Below are positions 34,840 through 44,491 of a stretch of DNA of 64,000 bases, one piece after another. The DNA is from Edaphobacter flagellatus (GTDB taxonomy: Bacteria; Acidobacteriota; Terriglobia; Terriglobales; Acidobacteriaceae), in the NCBI RefSeq assembly GCF_025264665.1, contig NZ_CP073697.1, positions 1,240,001 through 1,304,000 of the forward strand, read 5' to 3'. Under the pieces are notes generated by a model. The model was not told the origin of the DNA and made no database searches. It worked only from the letters and a program-made list of their open reading frames with translations. Each line of letters starts with the position of its first letter. Position 1 is the stretch's first letter. A program made the position numbers and the translations under genes.

Positions 34840-37239
34840 ATGAACGCACTTTTAGTCAAAGACGAAGCGCTCCGGAACCAGGCCCTCGAGCAGTATGAGG
34901 TGGTCAATCCGGCGATCGATCCTGTGCTTGACGAGATCGTGCGTCTTGCTGCGCAGCTGTGTAGTGTTCCGGTCGCAGTTGTGTGTCTGGTGACGCCCGA
35001 CCGGCTCTTCCTGAAGGCGCGTTTCGGCGTCGAAGCCGGAGAGGTTGCGTTGGGCAGTCTTCCCTGCGAGACGACCATTCAGGGGGACTCCGTGTATGAG
35101 ATTCCGGATGCGCGAGCGAATCCCAACTATGGCCCCGACGGCATCCTGCTCGAGCGGCGCACGTATCGCTTTTATGCTGGAGCGCCGTTGACGACTCCGG
35201 CAGGTATTAACATTGGGACCCTTGCTGTACTCGATCACATGCCTCGCAGGTTGACCGAGGCGCAGATGGATGCGCTTGGCATTCTGAGCCGCCAGGTGAT
35301 TGCACGGCTCGAGCTGAACGGTCGCATGCGGCAGATGGACCGCGCGGCGCGGTCACAGCAGAGGATTGAATCGGCGCTGACAGTGGAGCGCAACTTCGTC
35401 TCCGCCGTGCTCGACACGGTCGGCGCGCTGGTTGCTGTCTTCGATACGGCTGGACGCATCGTCCGTTTCAACCGTGCGTGTGAAGTGGCTTCCGGCTACG
35501 ACTTCGCCACGCTGGTAGGCCGCTACACGTGGGACCGCCTGATTCCGCGGCATGAGATTCCTGAAGCGATCGAGACCTTTGAGCGGCTGCGCAACGGCCC
35601 GTTCCCTGCTGCGTTTGAGAACCAGTGGCTGAACCGCGATGGCAGCATGCGGCGCATTGCGTGGTCGGCCACGGCGCTGAAAGATGCGCAGGATCAGGTG
35701 GCTTTCATCATCGCTACCGGAATCGACGTTACGACACAGCGCGTCGCGGAAGCAACACTTCGCGAGAGTGAAGCGCGTTACAGGCAGCTGGTCGAAGGCT
35801 CGCTCGGCATGGTCTACACGCACGACATGAAGGGTCGTCTACAGTCGATCAACGTGCATGGCGCTGCGACGATTGGAAGGACCGTCGAACAGATGATCGG
35901 CGCCCCGCTTTCGCGGTTTGTAACAGCGGACCGTCGCAGCGGCATCGAAGATTATCTGAAGACCATCGCCGATACAGGCGAAGCGCAGGGCATGCTCTAT
36001 CTCGAGCATACGGACGGCGAGACGCGCGTGGTTGCGTACCGCAACAAGCTGATCGAATCGCCGGGCCGCGCGCCATATGTGCTGGGCTTCGGCGTCGATA
36101 TCACGGAGCAGGTGCGCGCTGAAGGCAGGTTGCGCACGCTGACGCGGCAGTCGGACTCGATCCTGGAGTCGGTCGGCGACGGCATCTACTGCATCGACCT
36201 GGAAGGGCAGGCGACGGTGGTAAACGCAGCGGCAGCGCAGATGCTGGGCTATCGCGAAGAGGAGTTGCTGGGCCGCGTGCTACACGGCCTGATCCATCAC
36301 ACGAAGGCGGATGGAACTCCGTATCCCGCCGAAGAGTCGCCGATTCGCAAGAGTCTTTCGAACTTCCATACAGCGCGCGTCACCGACGAGGTGTTCTGGC
36401 GCAAGGACGGTACAAGCTTTCCGGTGGAGTACATTGCACGTCCGCTGATTGATACGAACACGGGTGAGCCCGGTGAGGGGGCTCGCGCCATAGGGGTGGT
36501 TGTGGCATTTACCGATACAACAGAGCGCAGAGCGCTCGACAAGATGAAGGACGAGTTCATCTCGACGGTCTCGCATGAGCTGAGAACGCCATTGACCTCG
36601 TTGCGTGGGGCCCTTGGACTACTTTCAGGTGGGGCCCTGGAAGCACGTCCGGAGAAGTCGCGTCAGATGCTGGAGATTGCGATCAACAACACGGACCGGC
36701 TGGTCAGGCTGGTGAACGACATTCTGGATCTGGAGCGCATCTCGAGCGGTAAGAGCGAGCTGCACTCGACGATGGTGAGCGCGGAAGATCTGCTGCGCAA
36801 GGCAGTCAGCACGCAGCAGGCGCGTACGCCGAAGCCGAATACACGGATCTTCTACGCGGCCAACGGCGTGAGCGTGTGGGCCGATCCGGATCGCATCCTG
36901 CAGGCGCTGGATAACCTGCTGTCGAATGCGATCAAGTTTTCGCCTCCGGGCGGCGAGGTCCATTTGTCGGCGCGCAACCTGGACGATCAGGAGGCGCTGT
37001 TCGAGGTGAGCGACAACGGCCAAGGCATCGCCGCGGACAAGCTCGAACACATCTTCGAGCGGTTCCACCAGGGCGATGCATCGGACACGCGCACGCTGGG
37101 CGGAACAGGGCTTGGGCTGGCTATCTGCCGGAGCATCATCAATCAGCACGGCGGACGCATCTGGGCGACGAGCACTCCGGGTAAAGGGACGACGTTCCAC
37201 TTCACGTTGCCGACGCGGCCCAAGACAAACCTGCTGTAG
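34840..37239 (+). CDS. GAF-PAS-PAS-PAS sensor histidine kinase
   Basis: Cytosolic hybrid of sensory domains and a kinase, 799 residues with no membrane segment. Order: GAF at about 20-165 (VAVVCLVTPDRLFLKARFG), PAS at about 185-300 (VSAVLDTVGALVAVFDTAGR), PAS at about 315-430, PAS at about 440-555 (SILESVGDGIYCIDLEG), HisKA with H579 in STVSHELRTPLTS, and HATPase with DNLLSNAIKFSP, VSDNGQGI and GTGLGLAICRSI. All catalytic boxes look intact. No response regulator is nearby, so it is an orphan whose partner is elsewhere. The signal may be redox, light or a small molecule; the sequence does not decide. Confidence 0.9.
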   Translation: MNALLVKDEALRNQALEQYEVVNPAIDPVLDEIVRLAAQLCSVPVAVVCLVTPDRLFLKARFGVEAGEVALGSLPCETTIQGDSVYEIPDARANPNYGPDGILLERRTYRFYAGAPLTTPAGINIGTLAVLDHMPRRLTEAQMDALGILSRQVIARLELNGRMRQMDRAARSQQRIESALTVERNFVSAVLDTVGALVAVFDTAGRIVRFNRACEVASGYDFATLVGRYTWDRLIPRHEIPEAIETFERLRNGPFPAAFENQWLNRDGSMRRIAWSATALKDAQDQVAFIIATGIDVTTQRVAEATLRESEARYRQLVEGSLGMVYTHDMKGRLQSINVHGAATIGRTVEQMIGAPLSRFVTADRRSGIEDYLKTIADTGEAQGMLYLEHTDGETRVVAYRNKLIESPGRAPYVLGFGVDITEQVRAEGRLRTLTRQSDSILESVGDGIYCIDLEGQATVVNAAAAQMLGYREEELLGRVLHGLIHHTKADGTPYPAEESPIRKSLSNFHTARVTDEVFWRKDGTSFPVEYIARPLIDTNTGEPGEGARAIGVVVAFTDTTERRALDKMKDEFISTVSHELRTPLTSLRGALGLLSGGALEARPEKSRQMLEIAINNTDRLVRLVNDILDLERISSGKSELHSTMVSAEDLLRKAVSTQQARTPKPNTRIFYAANGVSVWADPDRILQALDNLLSNAIKFSPPGGEVHLSARNLDDQEALFEVSDNGQGIAADKLEHIFERFHQGDASDTRTLGGTGLGLAICRSIINQHGGRIWATSTPGKGTTFHFTLPTRPKTNLL

Positions 37240-37251
37240 CCATCCTCGAGC

Positions 37252-37285
37252 CACATCGGACGCGATGCGGTCTGCGTCCGATGTG
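37252..37285 (+). terminator. Hairpin after the histidine kinase gene (weak terminator)
   Basis: A 12-bp perfect stem (37252-37263 with 37274-37285) starting 12 bases after the stop. There is no T tract after it, so it may only stabilise the 3' end; the stronger terminator follows at 37427-37456. Confidence 0.45.
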
Positions 37286-37361
37286 CGGGGCACCCGGCAA
37301 CATGCTCCCCCTCCCCCCTGTCATGGGGACGCAACTTGCTCTTTTTCAATAGTTTGCTAGT

Positions 37362-37559
37362 TTTGCACAGGGCAAAATATTGAAAGCAGATGGGTTAACC
37401 CCCAAAATATAGATTCCAAAAGAGTTATCCCCAGCACGTGAGGCTGGGGATTTTTTATGGCTGATTTAAGTGTAGCGAAACGGGGGAAACTAATCGGCAG
37501 TTTTCGTGCGGTTTATTTGCTTTGAAATGAGCGAGTTGCAAATTCAGGGGCTTGACAGG
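37362..37559 (+). ncRNA. Structured intergenic element, copy B (function unknown)
   Basis: Inverted second copy (198 bases) of the element at 15990-16188. Its hairpin (37427-37435 with 37443-37451, 7-base loop) differs in nearly every stem base from copy A yet pairs fully, and is followed by TTTTTT on the plus strand, a textbook intrinsic terminator. Beyond it a further 100 conserved bases (GCTGATTTAAGTGTAG, GGGAAACTAATCGGCAG, GTTTATTTGCTTTG, GGGGCTTGACAGG) are not needed for termination. In both copies the terminator faces the gene whose 3' end is nearest, here the kinase. RNA status is inference. Confidence 0.5.
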
Positions 37560-37652
37560 TTTTTGATTCGGCCTGGCCATCCCTCCCTGCAAAAGCGAAG
37601 GGATGGCACCCTCGAGGCGCCATCCCCTTTTGTGCTGCGTTTTATGCGCGAC

Positions 37653-39626
37653 CTACTCCTCGTTTTCGCGGAGCTTGGCGATGACGGAGAAGTCTTCGAG
37701 GGTGGTGGTATCTCCCTTAACCTCGCCGGTCGTGGCCAACTCGCGGAGGAGGCGACGCATGATCTTACCGGAACGTGTCTTGGGAAGGGTTTCGGTGAAA
37801 CGGACGTCGTCGGGACGAGCGAGCGCCCCGATCTCCTTGGCGACCCACTGACGAATCTCCTGACGAAGCTCTTCGGTGGCGGCGTGTCCCTGTTCGAGGG
37901 TGACGAAGGCGCAGATGGCCTGTCCCTTGAGATCGTCGGGGCGTCCTACAACGGCGGCCTCGGCGACCTTGGGATGCGCGACGAGGGCGGACTCGACCTC
38001 CATCGTGCCGAGACGATGACCGCTGACGTTGAGCACATCGTCGACGCGGCCCATAAGCCAGAAGTAGCCATCGCTGTCGCGGCGCGCGCCGTCGCCGGTG
38101 AAGTAGCTGCCGGGAATCTCGCTGAAATAAGCAGCCTGGTAACGCTCGGGATTGCCGTAGACGGTGCGTGCGAGCGAGGGCCAGGGTGTGCGGAAGACGA
38201 GCAGGCCACCCTGTCCGTCGGGAACAGGCTCGCCTTCTTTTGTAACTACTTCAGGCACAATTCCGAAGAAGGGGCGCGTGGCCGATCCGGGCTTGGTGGC
38301 GACGGCACCGGGGATAGGTGCGATCATGATGGCCCCGGTCTCGGTCTGCCAGAAGGTATCGACGATGGGGCAGCGCTCGTGGCCGACCTCGCGATGGAAC
38401 CACATCCAGGCCTCGGGGTTGATGGGTTCGCCGACGGTACCGAGGAGGCGAAGCGAGGCAAGCGAATACTTGCGGACCCAGTCGACACCCCACTTGGTGA
38501 AGGCGCGAATCGCTGTCGGTGCGGTGTAGAAGATGGAGACCTTGTGCGCGTCGATGATCTTCCAGAAGCGATCACACTCGGGCCAGTTGGGTGCACCTTC
38601 GTACATCATCACCGTAGCGCCGTTCTGCAGCGGGCCGTAGACGACGTAGCTATGGCCGGTGACCCAGCCGATGTCGGCGGTGCACCAGTAAACGTCGTTC
38701 TCCTGCAAGTCGAAGATGTACTTCGAGGTGAGGTAGGTCTGAACGGCGTAGCCACCGGTGGTGTGGAGCAGGCCCTTGGGCTTGCCGGTGGTGCCGGAGG
38801 TGTAGAGGAGGTAGAGCGGATCCTCGGAGTCCATCCACTCGGGCTCGCACTCTTTTTCAGCGGCGAGCATGGACTCGTCCCACCAGACGTCGCGGCCTTC
38901 GGTCATCGGAACAGCGGTTCCGCTGCGGCGGTAGACGACGACGTTTTTAACGGAGGGACACTGCTTAAGAGCTTCGTCTACGGTCTTTTTAAGCGGAATT
39001 TCGGAGCCGCGGCGATAGGCGGTGTCCTGCGTGATGACGGCGACGCAGGAGGAGTCGTTGACGCGGTCGACGATCGCGTGCGAGGCGAAGCCGCCGAAGA
39101 TGACGGAGTGCACGGCTCCGATGCGGGCGCAGGCGAGCAACGCGATGGCGAGCTCGGGGCACATGCCCATGTAGATGGCGACGCGGTCGCCCTTTTTGAT
39201 GCCGAGGTTCTTCAGTACATTCGCAAAGCGCTGGACTTGGGCGTGCAGGTCGGCATAGGTGAGTTTGCGGACCTCGCCGGGCTCACCTTCCCAGAGCAAG
39301 GCGACTTTGTCGCGGCGCGCGCCGGTGGCGTGACGGTCGACGCAGTTATGCGCGAGGTTAAGCTTGCCACCAACAAACCACTGGGCACCGAGAGCGGAGC
39401 CATCGGGGCCGGGCTGAAGAACTTTGGTCCACGGGGTGAACCAGTCGAGCTCGCGGGCGGCTTCGGCCCAGAACTCTTCGGGTTTCTCGACGCTGTGGCG
39501 GTACATCCGCTCGTACTGCTCGAGGCTCGAAATATGCGCCCTGGACCGGAACTCCTGCGAAGGCTCAAAGAGCCGGTTTTCACGCAGGTTCGAATCCAGA
39601 TTTGTTCCTTCTGCAATGACGGTCAC
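37653..39626 (-). CDS. acs: Acetyl-CoA synthetase (AMP-forming)
   Basis: Activates acetate to acetyl-CoA through acetyl-AMP. The 657-residue protein has the AMP-binding signature [33 protein letters not shown] [46 protein letters not shown] and near the C-terminus the acetylatable lysine motif [11 protein letters not shown]. These are typical of AcsA. The start is a GTG at 39626 with GGGAG 8 bases upstream. Monocistronic by spacing; the plus-strand long frame opposite it is a shadow. Confidence 0.96.
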   Translation of the reverse strand: MTVIAEGTNLDSNLRENRLFEPSQEFRSRAHISSLEQYERMYRHSVEKPEEFWAEAARELDWFTPWTKVLQPGPDGSALGAQWFVGGKLNLAHNCVDRHATGARRDKVALLWEGEPGEVRKLTYADLHAQVQRFANVLKNLGIKKGDRVAIYMGMCPELAIALLACARIGAVHSVIFGGFASHAIVDRVNDSSCVAVITQDTAYRRGSEIPLKKTVDEALKQCPSVKNVVVYRRSGTAVPMTEGRDVWWDESMLAAEKECEPEWMDSEDPLYLLYTSGTTGKPKGLLHTTGGYAVQTYLTSKYIFDLQENDVYWCTADIGWVTGHSYVVYGPLQNGATVMMYEGAPNWPECDRFWKIIDAHKVSIFYTAPTAIRAFTKWGVDWVRKYSLASLRLLGTVGEPINPEAWMWFHREVGHERCPIVDTFWQTETGAIMIAPIPGAVATKPGSATRPFFGIVPEVVTKEGEPVPDGQGGLLVFRTPWPSLARTVYGNPERYQAAYFSEIPGSYFTGDGARRDSDGYFWLMGRVDDVLNVSGHRLGTMEVESALVAHPKVAEAAVVGRPDDLKGQAICAFVTLEQGHAATEELRQEIRQWVAKEIGALARPDDVRFTETLPKTRSGKIMRRLLRELATTGEVKGDTTTLEDFSVIAKLRENEE

Positions 39627-39733
39627 TAACTACTCCCTCAGTTTTCGGTTCACCCAAAAAGGTACGCTAACGATTGCACGACCGGCAACCGAAGCGTAGG
39701 ACAAATGACGCAGGGGGTGGGGTTCCATCCAGC

Positions 39734-41071
39734 TTACTGGAGCAAATCGAGGGCAGCGTCGGTCATGGCGGTAATACCCGTCTTGAGAGCAGGCTCGGGC
39801 AGCGGAGCGAAGTGTGCGGAGTGGAGTGCGGGCATCGGCGTGCTGGACTTCTGGTGCTCTGCGAACTGCTGCGGATCGTCGGCACCGAGCCAGAAGATGA
39901 CATAGGGGACTTTGCCGTCGTCGCCGAAGTAGCCAAAGTCTTCGCTCCCCATGATGGGTTTGACCTGGATGACGTGGTCGGCACCGAGCTTTTGCGCGAA
40001 GAGTTTTTCGAGCCGGGCGGAGAGCGCGGGGTCGTTGATGGTGGCGGGGGCGAACTCGTTGTCGAGGACGGTGACGATGGGCATGCGGTCGTCGGGGACT
40101 CCGGCGGCGATGGCGACGCCGCGAGCGGTGCGGCGGACCCCTTCGATGATGGTCTGGCGAACGGGCTCGGAGTAGGAGCGGGTAGTGAGCTCGAGCTTGA
40201 CTTCGTCGGGGATGATGTTGCGCTTGGTGCCTCCGTGGATTTGTCCGACGGTGACGACGGCGGGCTGCTGCGGAGGCACGGAGCGGCTGACGACGGTCTG
40301 AAGCTGGGTGATGAATTCGCCGGCCATGACGATGGGGTCTTTGCCCTGCTCGGGCGCGGAGCCGTGGCTGCCGATGCCGCGCATGATGACGTCGATGGAG
40401 GTGGAGCTTGCGAGCGCGGGGCCGGGCACGACGGCGACGAGTCCTGCGGGGAAGGGCGAGTCGTGCAGGGCGATGGCCATGTCGGGCTTGCCGAAGCGCT
40501 GGTAAAGGTGGTCGGACATCATGGCGCGGGCTCCGTCGATGGTTTCTTCACTGGGCTGGCCGATGAGCGTGAGGGTACCGTGCCACTGGCTCTTGAGTGC
40601 AGCCATGGCGCGGGCGACGCCGATGAGCGTGGTGATGTGGATGTCGTGTCCGCAGGCGTGCATGACGCCGACGTCCTGTCCGGCGGGATTTTTGGAGCGG
40701 ACTTTGCTGGCGTAGGGTAGGCCAGTGTCCTCGGTGACGGGGAGCGCATCCATGTCGGCGCGGATGAGGAGCGTGGGGCCGGAGCCGTTTTTGAGGATGC
40801 CGACGACTCCGTAGGCCTGCGAGCCGTCTGCGTAATGGCCGACGTGTTCGGTGACGGTGTAGCCGGCTTTGCGAAGCTCGGCGGCGAGGAAGGCAGAGGT
40901 CTTCTCTTCGTGATGGGAGAGCTCCGGGGCGGCATGGAGGTCTTTGTACGTTGCGACCAGGCCGGAGAGCTCACGATCGACGAACGACGGGACAGTCTGC
41001 GTCATCGCGGTTTGGGGCATCGCGGACACAGAGAGCACACATCCGCCCAGAAGAGCTGCACAACGCTTCAT
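39734..41071 (-). CDS. Exported M20-family amidohydrolase
   Basis: Periplasmic metal-dependent amidohydrolase of the M20D type (hippurate hydrolase/N-acyl amino acid hydrolase group). With the ATG at 41071 the 445-residue protein starts with a signal peptide (MKRCAALLGGCVLSVSAMPQ). Landmarks are HAAPELSHHEEKT, LLIRADMDALPV, the metal motif VGVMHACGHDIHIT, IGQPSEET with catalytic Glu pair, ARGIGSHGSAPEQGKDP-like GIGSHGSAPEQ, and the late MGSEDFGYF. Acyl amino acid or peptide amide substrates are likely but not determined. The start diverges from a small membrane gene at 41149. Confidence 0.88.
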   Translation of the reverse strand: MKRCAALLGGCVLSVSAMPQTAMTQTVPSFVDRELSGLVATYKDLHAAPELSHHEEKTSAFLAAELRKAGYTVTEHVGHYADGSQAYGVVGILKNGSGPTLLIRADMDALPVTEDTGLPYASKVRSKNPAGQDVGVMHACGHDIHITTLIGVARAMAALKSQWHGTLTLIGQPSEETIDGARAMMSDHLYQRFGKPDMAIALHDSPFPAGLVAVVPGPALASSTSIDVIMRGIGSHGSAPEQGKDPIVMAGEFITQLQTVVSRSVPPQQPAVVTVGQIHGGTKRNIIPDEVKLELTTRSYSEPVRQTIIEGVRRTARGVAIAAGVPDDRMPIVTVLDNEFAPATINDPALSARLEKLFAQKLGADHVIQVKPIMGSEDFGYFGDDGKVPYVIFWLGADDPQQFAEHQKSSTPMPALHSAHFAPLPEPALKTGITAMTDAALDLLQ

Positions 41072-41148
41072 GCGATTCACCTCGTATGCCACATGATGTC
41101 ACAGGGCGAGCGAGGACTCACCGGCGAGCCGATACAATCAAGGCCATC

Positions 41149-41343
41149 ATGGCTTCTACGTCTCTGTTCTGGTCGGTCGGCATTGGGTTCTTTCTGGGCT
41201 TTGCCTTCGGAGTGGGATGCGCGCTGGCGGTGATGTACTCGATCTACATGGGTGGCTATCGCGCGGCGGTGAAGGATGCACAGATGGCGGAGCGTCCGGA
41301 ACGGTATCGCGAGGCACTGGAGAAGCTGAGCGGGAAGCAGTGA
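41149..41343 (+). CDS. Small membrane protein of unknown function
   Basis: A 64-residue protein with one hydrophobic segment at about 7-33 (FWSVGIGFFLGFAFGVGCAL) and a charged C-terminal tail ending EALEKLSGKQ, likely facing the cytoplasm. I do not recognise a family. A TACAAT element (41133-41138) lies only 10 bases before the ATG, so the transcript could be nearly leaderless; there is no ribosome site. It converges on the DUF421 gene with one base between stops. Confidence 0.6.
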   Translation: MASTSLFWSVGIGFFLGFAFGVGCALAVMYSIYMGGYRAAVKDAQMAERPERYREALEKLSGKQ

Positions 41344-41344
41344 G

Positions 41345-41920
41345 CTATCCGCGAGCGGCAAGAAGCTGCTTCAGGTCGCGGACCTCCTGGGTGAGCGCAT
41401 CGATCTGGTTGAGGATTTCGCTGCGCTGGCGGCCTTCGAGCAAGGGGTCGATCTGTTCGACGTAGAAGTTGCCGCTGGGCTCGAGGACACAGCGCTCGAC
41501 CTGGGAATAATCGCGCAGGCCCTGGCGGTGGAGAACGGTCTTCAACTCAAGTTCGGTCAGTGCTTCGCGCTTGAGCGCTTCCCAATCGACCTTGCCGTGG
41601 CGGATGAGGACGGTTTCTTTGCCTTCGAGCGTGCGGTTGAGTTTGGGCATGCGGAAGAGAGCCCGGCTGAGGAGCCAGTTGATGGTGAGCAGCGAGAAGA
41701 CGCCGACGATGCCTCCGGTGATCGTGTTGTCGTCGCCGATGATGGCGTTCTGCACGGTGTTCGAGAGACAGAGGAGAACGACGAGATCGAAGGGGTTCAG
41801 CTGGGCCAGCTCGCGCTTGCCGAAGAGGCGCAGGAAGCCGACCAGGCAGAGGTAGACGAGGATGGGCCGCAGGATCTTTTCCAGCAGCGGAAGGTGAAGG
41901 TGAAACATGCTCTCGATCAA
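41345..41920 (-). CDS. DUF421 (YetF/YcaP-like) membrane protein
   Basis: A 191-residue membrane protein of the DUF421 family. It has about three N-terminal membrane segments (LLEKILRPILVYLCLVGF; NPFDLVVLLCLSNTVQNAI; IVGVFSLLTINWLL) with the family motif RLFGKRELAQLNPFDLVV, and a soluble C-terminal domain (LEGKETVLIRHGKVDWEALKREAL) ending in a coiled coil. Function is unknown; spore germination and stress roles have been proposed for relatives. A TTG at 41920 with GGAG 9 bases upstream is my choice; the ATG at 41908 is an alternative. It follows galE by 47 bases, probably co-transcribed. Confidence 0.8.
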   Translation of the reverse strand: MIESMFHLHLPLLEKILRPILVYLCLVGFLRLFGKRELAQLNPFDLVVLLCLSNTVQNAIIGDDNTITGGIVGVFSLLTINWLLSRALFRMPKLNRTLEGKETVLIRHGKVDWEALKREALTELELKTVLHRQGLRDYSQVERCVLEPSGNFYVEQIDPLLEGRQRSEILNQIDALTQEVRDLKQLLAARG

Positions 41921-41967
41921 GACGGGAGACTCCTTTCCGTGTGTGATGCCTGCGGCCCGCAATTGTG

Positions 41968-42936
41968 TCAGGCGTAGCGAATCTGGTGCCACTGCCAGGC
42001 GCTGGCGATGATGGAGTCCAGCTCTGAGAACTTTGGTTTCCATCCCAGCTCGGACTTGATCTTTTCGGAGCTGGCGACGAGGATCGCGGGATCGCCGGGC
42101 CGGGGCTCGTGCTCTTCGACGGCGATGGGTTTGCCGGTGACGCGGCTGACCGAGTCGATAACCTCGCGCACGGTGAATCCCTGTCCATTGCCGATGTTGT
42201 AGATCAGGCGGCTTTGCTTCTCGAGGGCGGCGAGAGCGAGGAAATGAGCGTCGGCGAGGTCCTGGACGTGGATGTAATCGCGGACGCAGGTGCCGTCTTT
42301 CGTGGGGTAATCCTTGCCGAAGACCTTGATGCTGGCGCGGCGTCCCATGGCGACATCGAGGATGAGCGGGATAAGGTGGGACTCCGGCTCGTGGGCTTCG
42401 CCGTAGCCTTCGATGGCCCCGGCGACGTTGAAGTAGCGCAGGCTGGCATAGCGGAAGCCGTGGATGCGGTTACTCCAGGTGAGCATCTGTTCGACCAGCA
42501 GCTTGCTTTCTCCATAGGCATTGGTGGGCAGGAGTCGGGCGTCTTCGGTGATAGGGGTCGAGAGGGGTTCGCCATAGCAGGCGGCGGTGGAGCTGAAGAC
42601 GAGGCGGTTGTGGCCGGTGGCGAGCATGGCCTCGATCAGGGTAAGGGTCGCCATGGCGTTGTTGCGGAAGTAGAGCTCGGGGACCTTCATACTCTCCCCT
42701 GCCTCGATGAGGGCGGCGAAGTGCATGACGCCATCAAAACGACCCTCGCGGAGGGTGGCCTCGATGAGGCTGCGGTCGGACAGATCGCCCTCGACCAGCC
42801 GGGCTCCCGGGGCGACGGCCTCGGGGCGGCTGTGGCAAAAATTATCGAATACTGTGACTTTATGGCCCGAGGCCAGAAGAAGGCGGGAAACGGTACCCCC
42901 GATATAACCTGCTCCGCCAGTCACTAAGATGTTCAT
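41968..42936 (-). CDS. galE: UDP-glucose 4-epimerase
   Basis: NAD-dependent epimerase interconverting UDP-glucose and UDP-galactose, feeding surface polysaccharide synthesis. The 322-residue protein shows the SDR Rossmann motif VTGGAGYIGGTV, the VVHFAA-like GVMHFAALIEAGES, SSTAACYGEP with catalytic Ser/Thr, the YGESK catalytic Tyr-Lys (NAYGESKLLVE), LRYFNVAGA, and DYIHVQDLADAH near the C-terminus, which is diagnostic of GalE. Length is typical of bacterial GalE. Activity on N-acetyl sugars cannot be excluded. Confidence 0.93.
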   Translation of the reverse strand: MNILVTGGAGYIGGTVSRLLLASGHKVTVFDNFCHSRPEAVAPGARLVEGDLSDRSLIEATLREGRFDGVMHFAALIEAGESMKVPELYFRNNAMATLTLIEAMLATGHNRLVFSSTAACYGEPLSTPITEDARLLPTNAYGESKLLVEQMLTWSNRIHGFRYASLRYFNVAGAIEGYGEAHEPESHLIPLILDVAMGRRASIKVFGKDYPTKDGTCVRDYIHVQDLADAHFLALAALEKQSRLIYNIGNGQGFTVREVIDSVSRVTGKPIAVEEHEPRPGDPAILVASSEKIKSELGWKPKFSELDSIIASAWQWHQIRYA

Positions 42937-43298
42937 TTCATGCTCCTTTCACCTACCTATGGATACCACGAAAGTACCAGTGTCAACGGAATGCAATTAC
43001 GGCACTATACTTGCAGTAGTGGATTGGCAGAGGCTCGGCGTTGGACCGGGATTGGTCTCCCAATTGCACGGCCCTGCTGCAACCTTTGGCGCAACACCTT
43101 TCGTCTGTCTTGGATGATGCCTCACGCGATGGTCGAAGCAACCTTCGTGGATCGAAGTAACAAAATTCGAGTGGGGCCAGGCCCCTCACTGAAAAACGCT
43201 CTGGTTAGTTTTAAACGCAGTAAGCCGGTCGGGAGAAATTCTGAGACTGGCCAAAACTCCCCGCCTCTCACGAGAAGAGGCAGCGACTAAGGATTTTT
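42937..43298. other. Divergent galE-tonB intergenic region
   Basis: About 360 bases that must hold promoters for both directions. Two small hairpins are seen: GTGGGGCCAGGCCCCTCAC near 43172 and CCTCTCacgagaAGAGG-like near 43264. Short open frames here show no ribosome sites or protein character. No confident promoter was found. Confidence 0.4.
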
Positions 43299-44384
43299 AT
43301 GGCTAAGCCGCTACGCTCCGATGATTTGAATCCACAGAACATGCAGTTTGCCCACTTTGGCGTTCTCAACGATGGGAACCAGAGCAAGGGATCGCTTGTC
43401 ACCTCGGTTACGGTGAACATCATCATCGCAATTGTGGTTTGCATTCTGGGCGCAGCAGCGAAGAAGACCATGGACAACCGTCACAAGTTGACGGAGATCA
43501 GCATTGCTCCTCTTCCCAAAGAGATTGAGCCGATCAAGCCGAAGATTATTCCCAAGCCGCTGCCGCCTGTTCCGCAGGTCAAGGTGGAGCCGCCGAAGAT
43601 CAAGATGCCGGACGTCAAGGTTCCGGAGCCGCCGAAGCTGCCTGAGGTGAAGATGACCCAGCCAGCCCCGGTAATTCTGCCTGCTCCTCCGAAGCAGGTG
43701 ATTGCGCCCGCCGCTCCCAAGGTGGTATCGCTGGCGCACCCCATGGCGGCCTCCGTACCCAATAACTCGCCTCATCCGTCAGCCGTTGCCCTTGGACAGG
43801 CGAATAACCCGATTGCTCCATCGAATCGCCCGGCGACTTCGGCTGTGAACCTGGGTCAGCGTGGTCTGGCTGGGATGCCCGCTTCGAATACCGGTGGGGG
43901 ACCGCAGGCTACGGCAGTCAACCTGGGATCCGGTTCAGCAGGCAGCCAGAGCATGACTGGCAATGGAGCCCGTGCGGTACAGGGAGTGAAGCTTGGCGTT
44001 ACTGGCGGAACGGGGCCGATGAATGCTCCCGGGCGCATTGCCGGACCTGTGAACCTGGGTCAGGCGGTTCAACCAACGATGCCGAAGCCGGTTGCTCCGG
44101 TTGCGACGGCATCGAAGCCACCGAAGGTGCTGTTCAAGCCTCGCCCGGAGTACACGGCTGAAGCGATCAAGATGCACATCGAGGGCACCGTCTCGGTCAG
44201 GCTGAAGGTTTCTGCGACCGGAGCCGTGCATGTACTTGGCGTGACAAGTGATCTGGGCCATGGCCTAGGCGAATCAGCCATTCGCGCGGTGCAGGCGACG
44301 CGTTTCTCTCCTGCGACCGATGCTCAGGGCAATCCCGTTGACTGGGAAGGTGTTGTGAATGTTGCCTTCCAACTTGCCGGGTAA
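43299..44384 (+). CDS. TonB-family energy transducer
   Basis: Inner-membrane protein that transmits proton-motive force to outer-membrane transporters. The 361-residue protein has a cytoplasmic lead, one membrane segment at about 30-48 (VTVNIIIAIVVCILGAAA), a long Pro/Lys/Val-rich periplasmic spacer at about 65-150 (KPKIIPKPLPPVPQVKVEPP), a Gly/Asn/Ala region with repeated VNLG motifs (SAVNLGQRG, TAVNLGSG, GPVNLGQAV), and a C-terminal TonB domain at about 275-361 (KPRPEYTAEAIKMHIEGTVSVRL). ExbB/ExbD genes are not adjacent. TAAGGA precedes the ATG. Confidence 0.88.
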   Translation: MAKPLRSDDLNPQNMQFAHFGVLNDGNQSKGSLVTSVTVNIIIAIVVCILGAAAKKTMDNRHKLTEISIAPLPKEIEPIKPKIIPKPLPPVPQVKVEPPKIKMPDVKVPEPPKLPEVKMTQPAPVILPAPPKQVIAPAAPKVVSLAHPMAASVPNNSPHPSAVALGQANNPIAPSNRPATSAVNLGQRGLAGMPASNTGGGPQATAVNLGSGSAGSQSMTGNGARAVQGVKLGVTGGTGPMNAPGRIAGPVNLGQAVQPTMPKPVAPVATASKPPKVLFKPRPEYTAEAIKMHIEGTVSVRLKVSATGAVHVLGVTSDLGHGLGESAIRAVQATRFSPATDAQGNPVDWEGVVNVAFQLAG

Positions 44385-44491
44385 GGTTACCGGAGGAGTT
44401 TTTCGCGTTGTAACTCAATTTGTTGAACAATAGGATTGTGACCAACCTCAAAGGGTGACCCTAAAACGTCATCGCAGGAGCATTAAACAAA

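Noticed and set aside
37552..37590. TTGACA in the outer end of the structured element as a -35 for an outward promoter
   Set aside because: No -10 sequence at 16-18 bases in either copy.
37506..39629. A 707-codon plus-strand open frame opposite acs
   Set aside because: Antisense shadow of acs, Gly/Asp/Val-rich with no domain; its start lies in the structured element.
42929..43290. Short plus-strand frames in the galE-tonB gap
   Set aside because: Two overlapping frames without ribosome sites, hydrophobic pattern or resemblance; the gap must hold two promoters.
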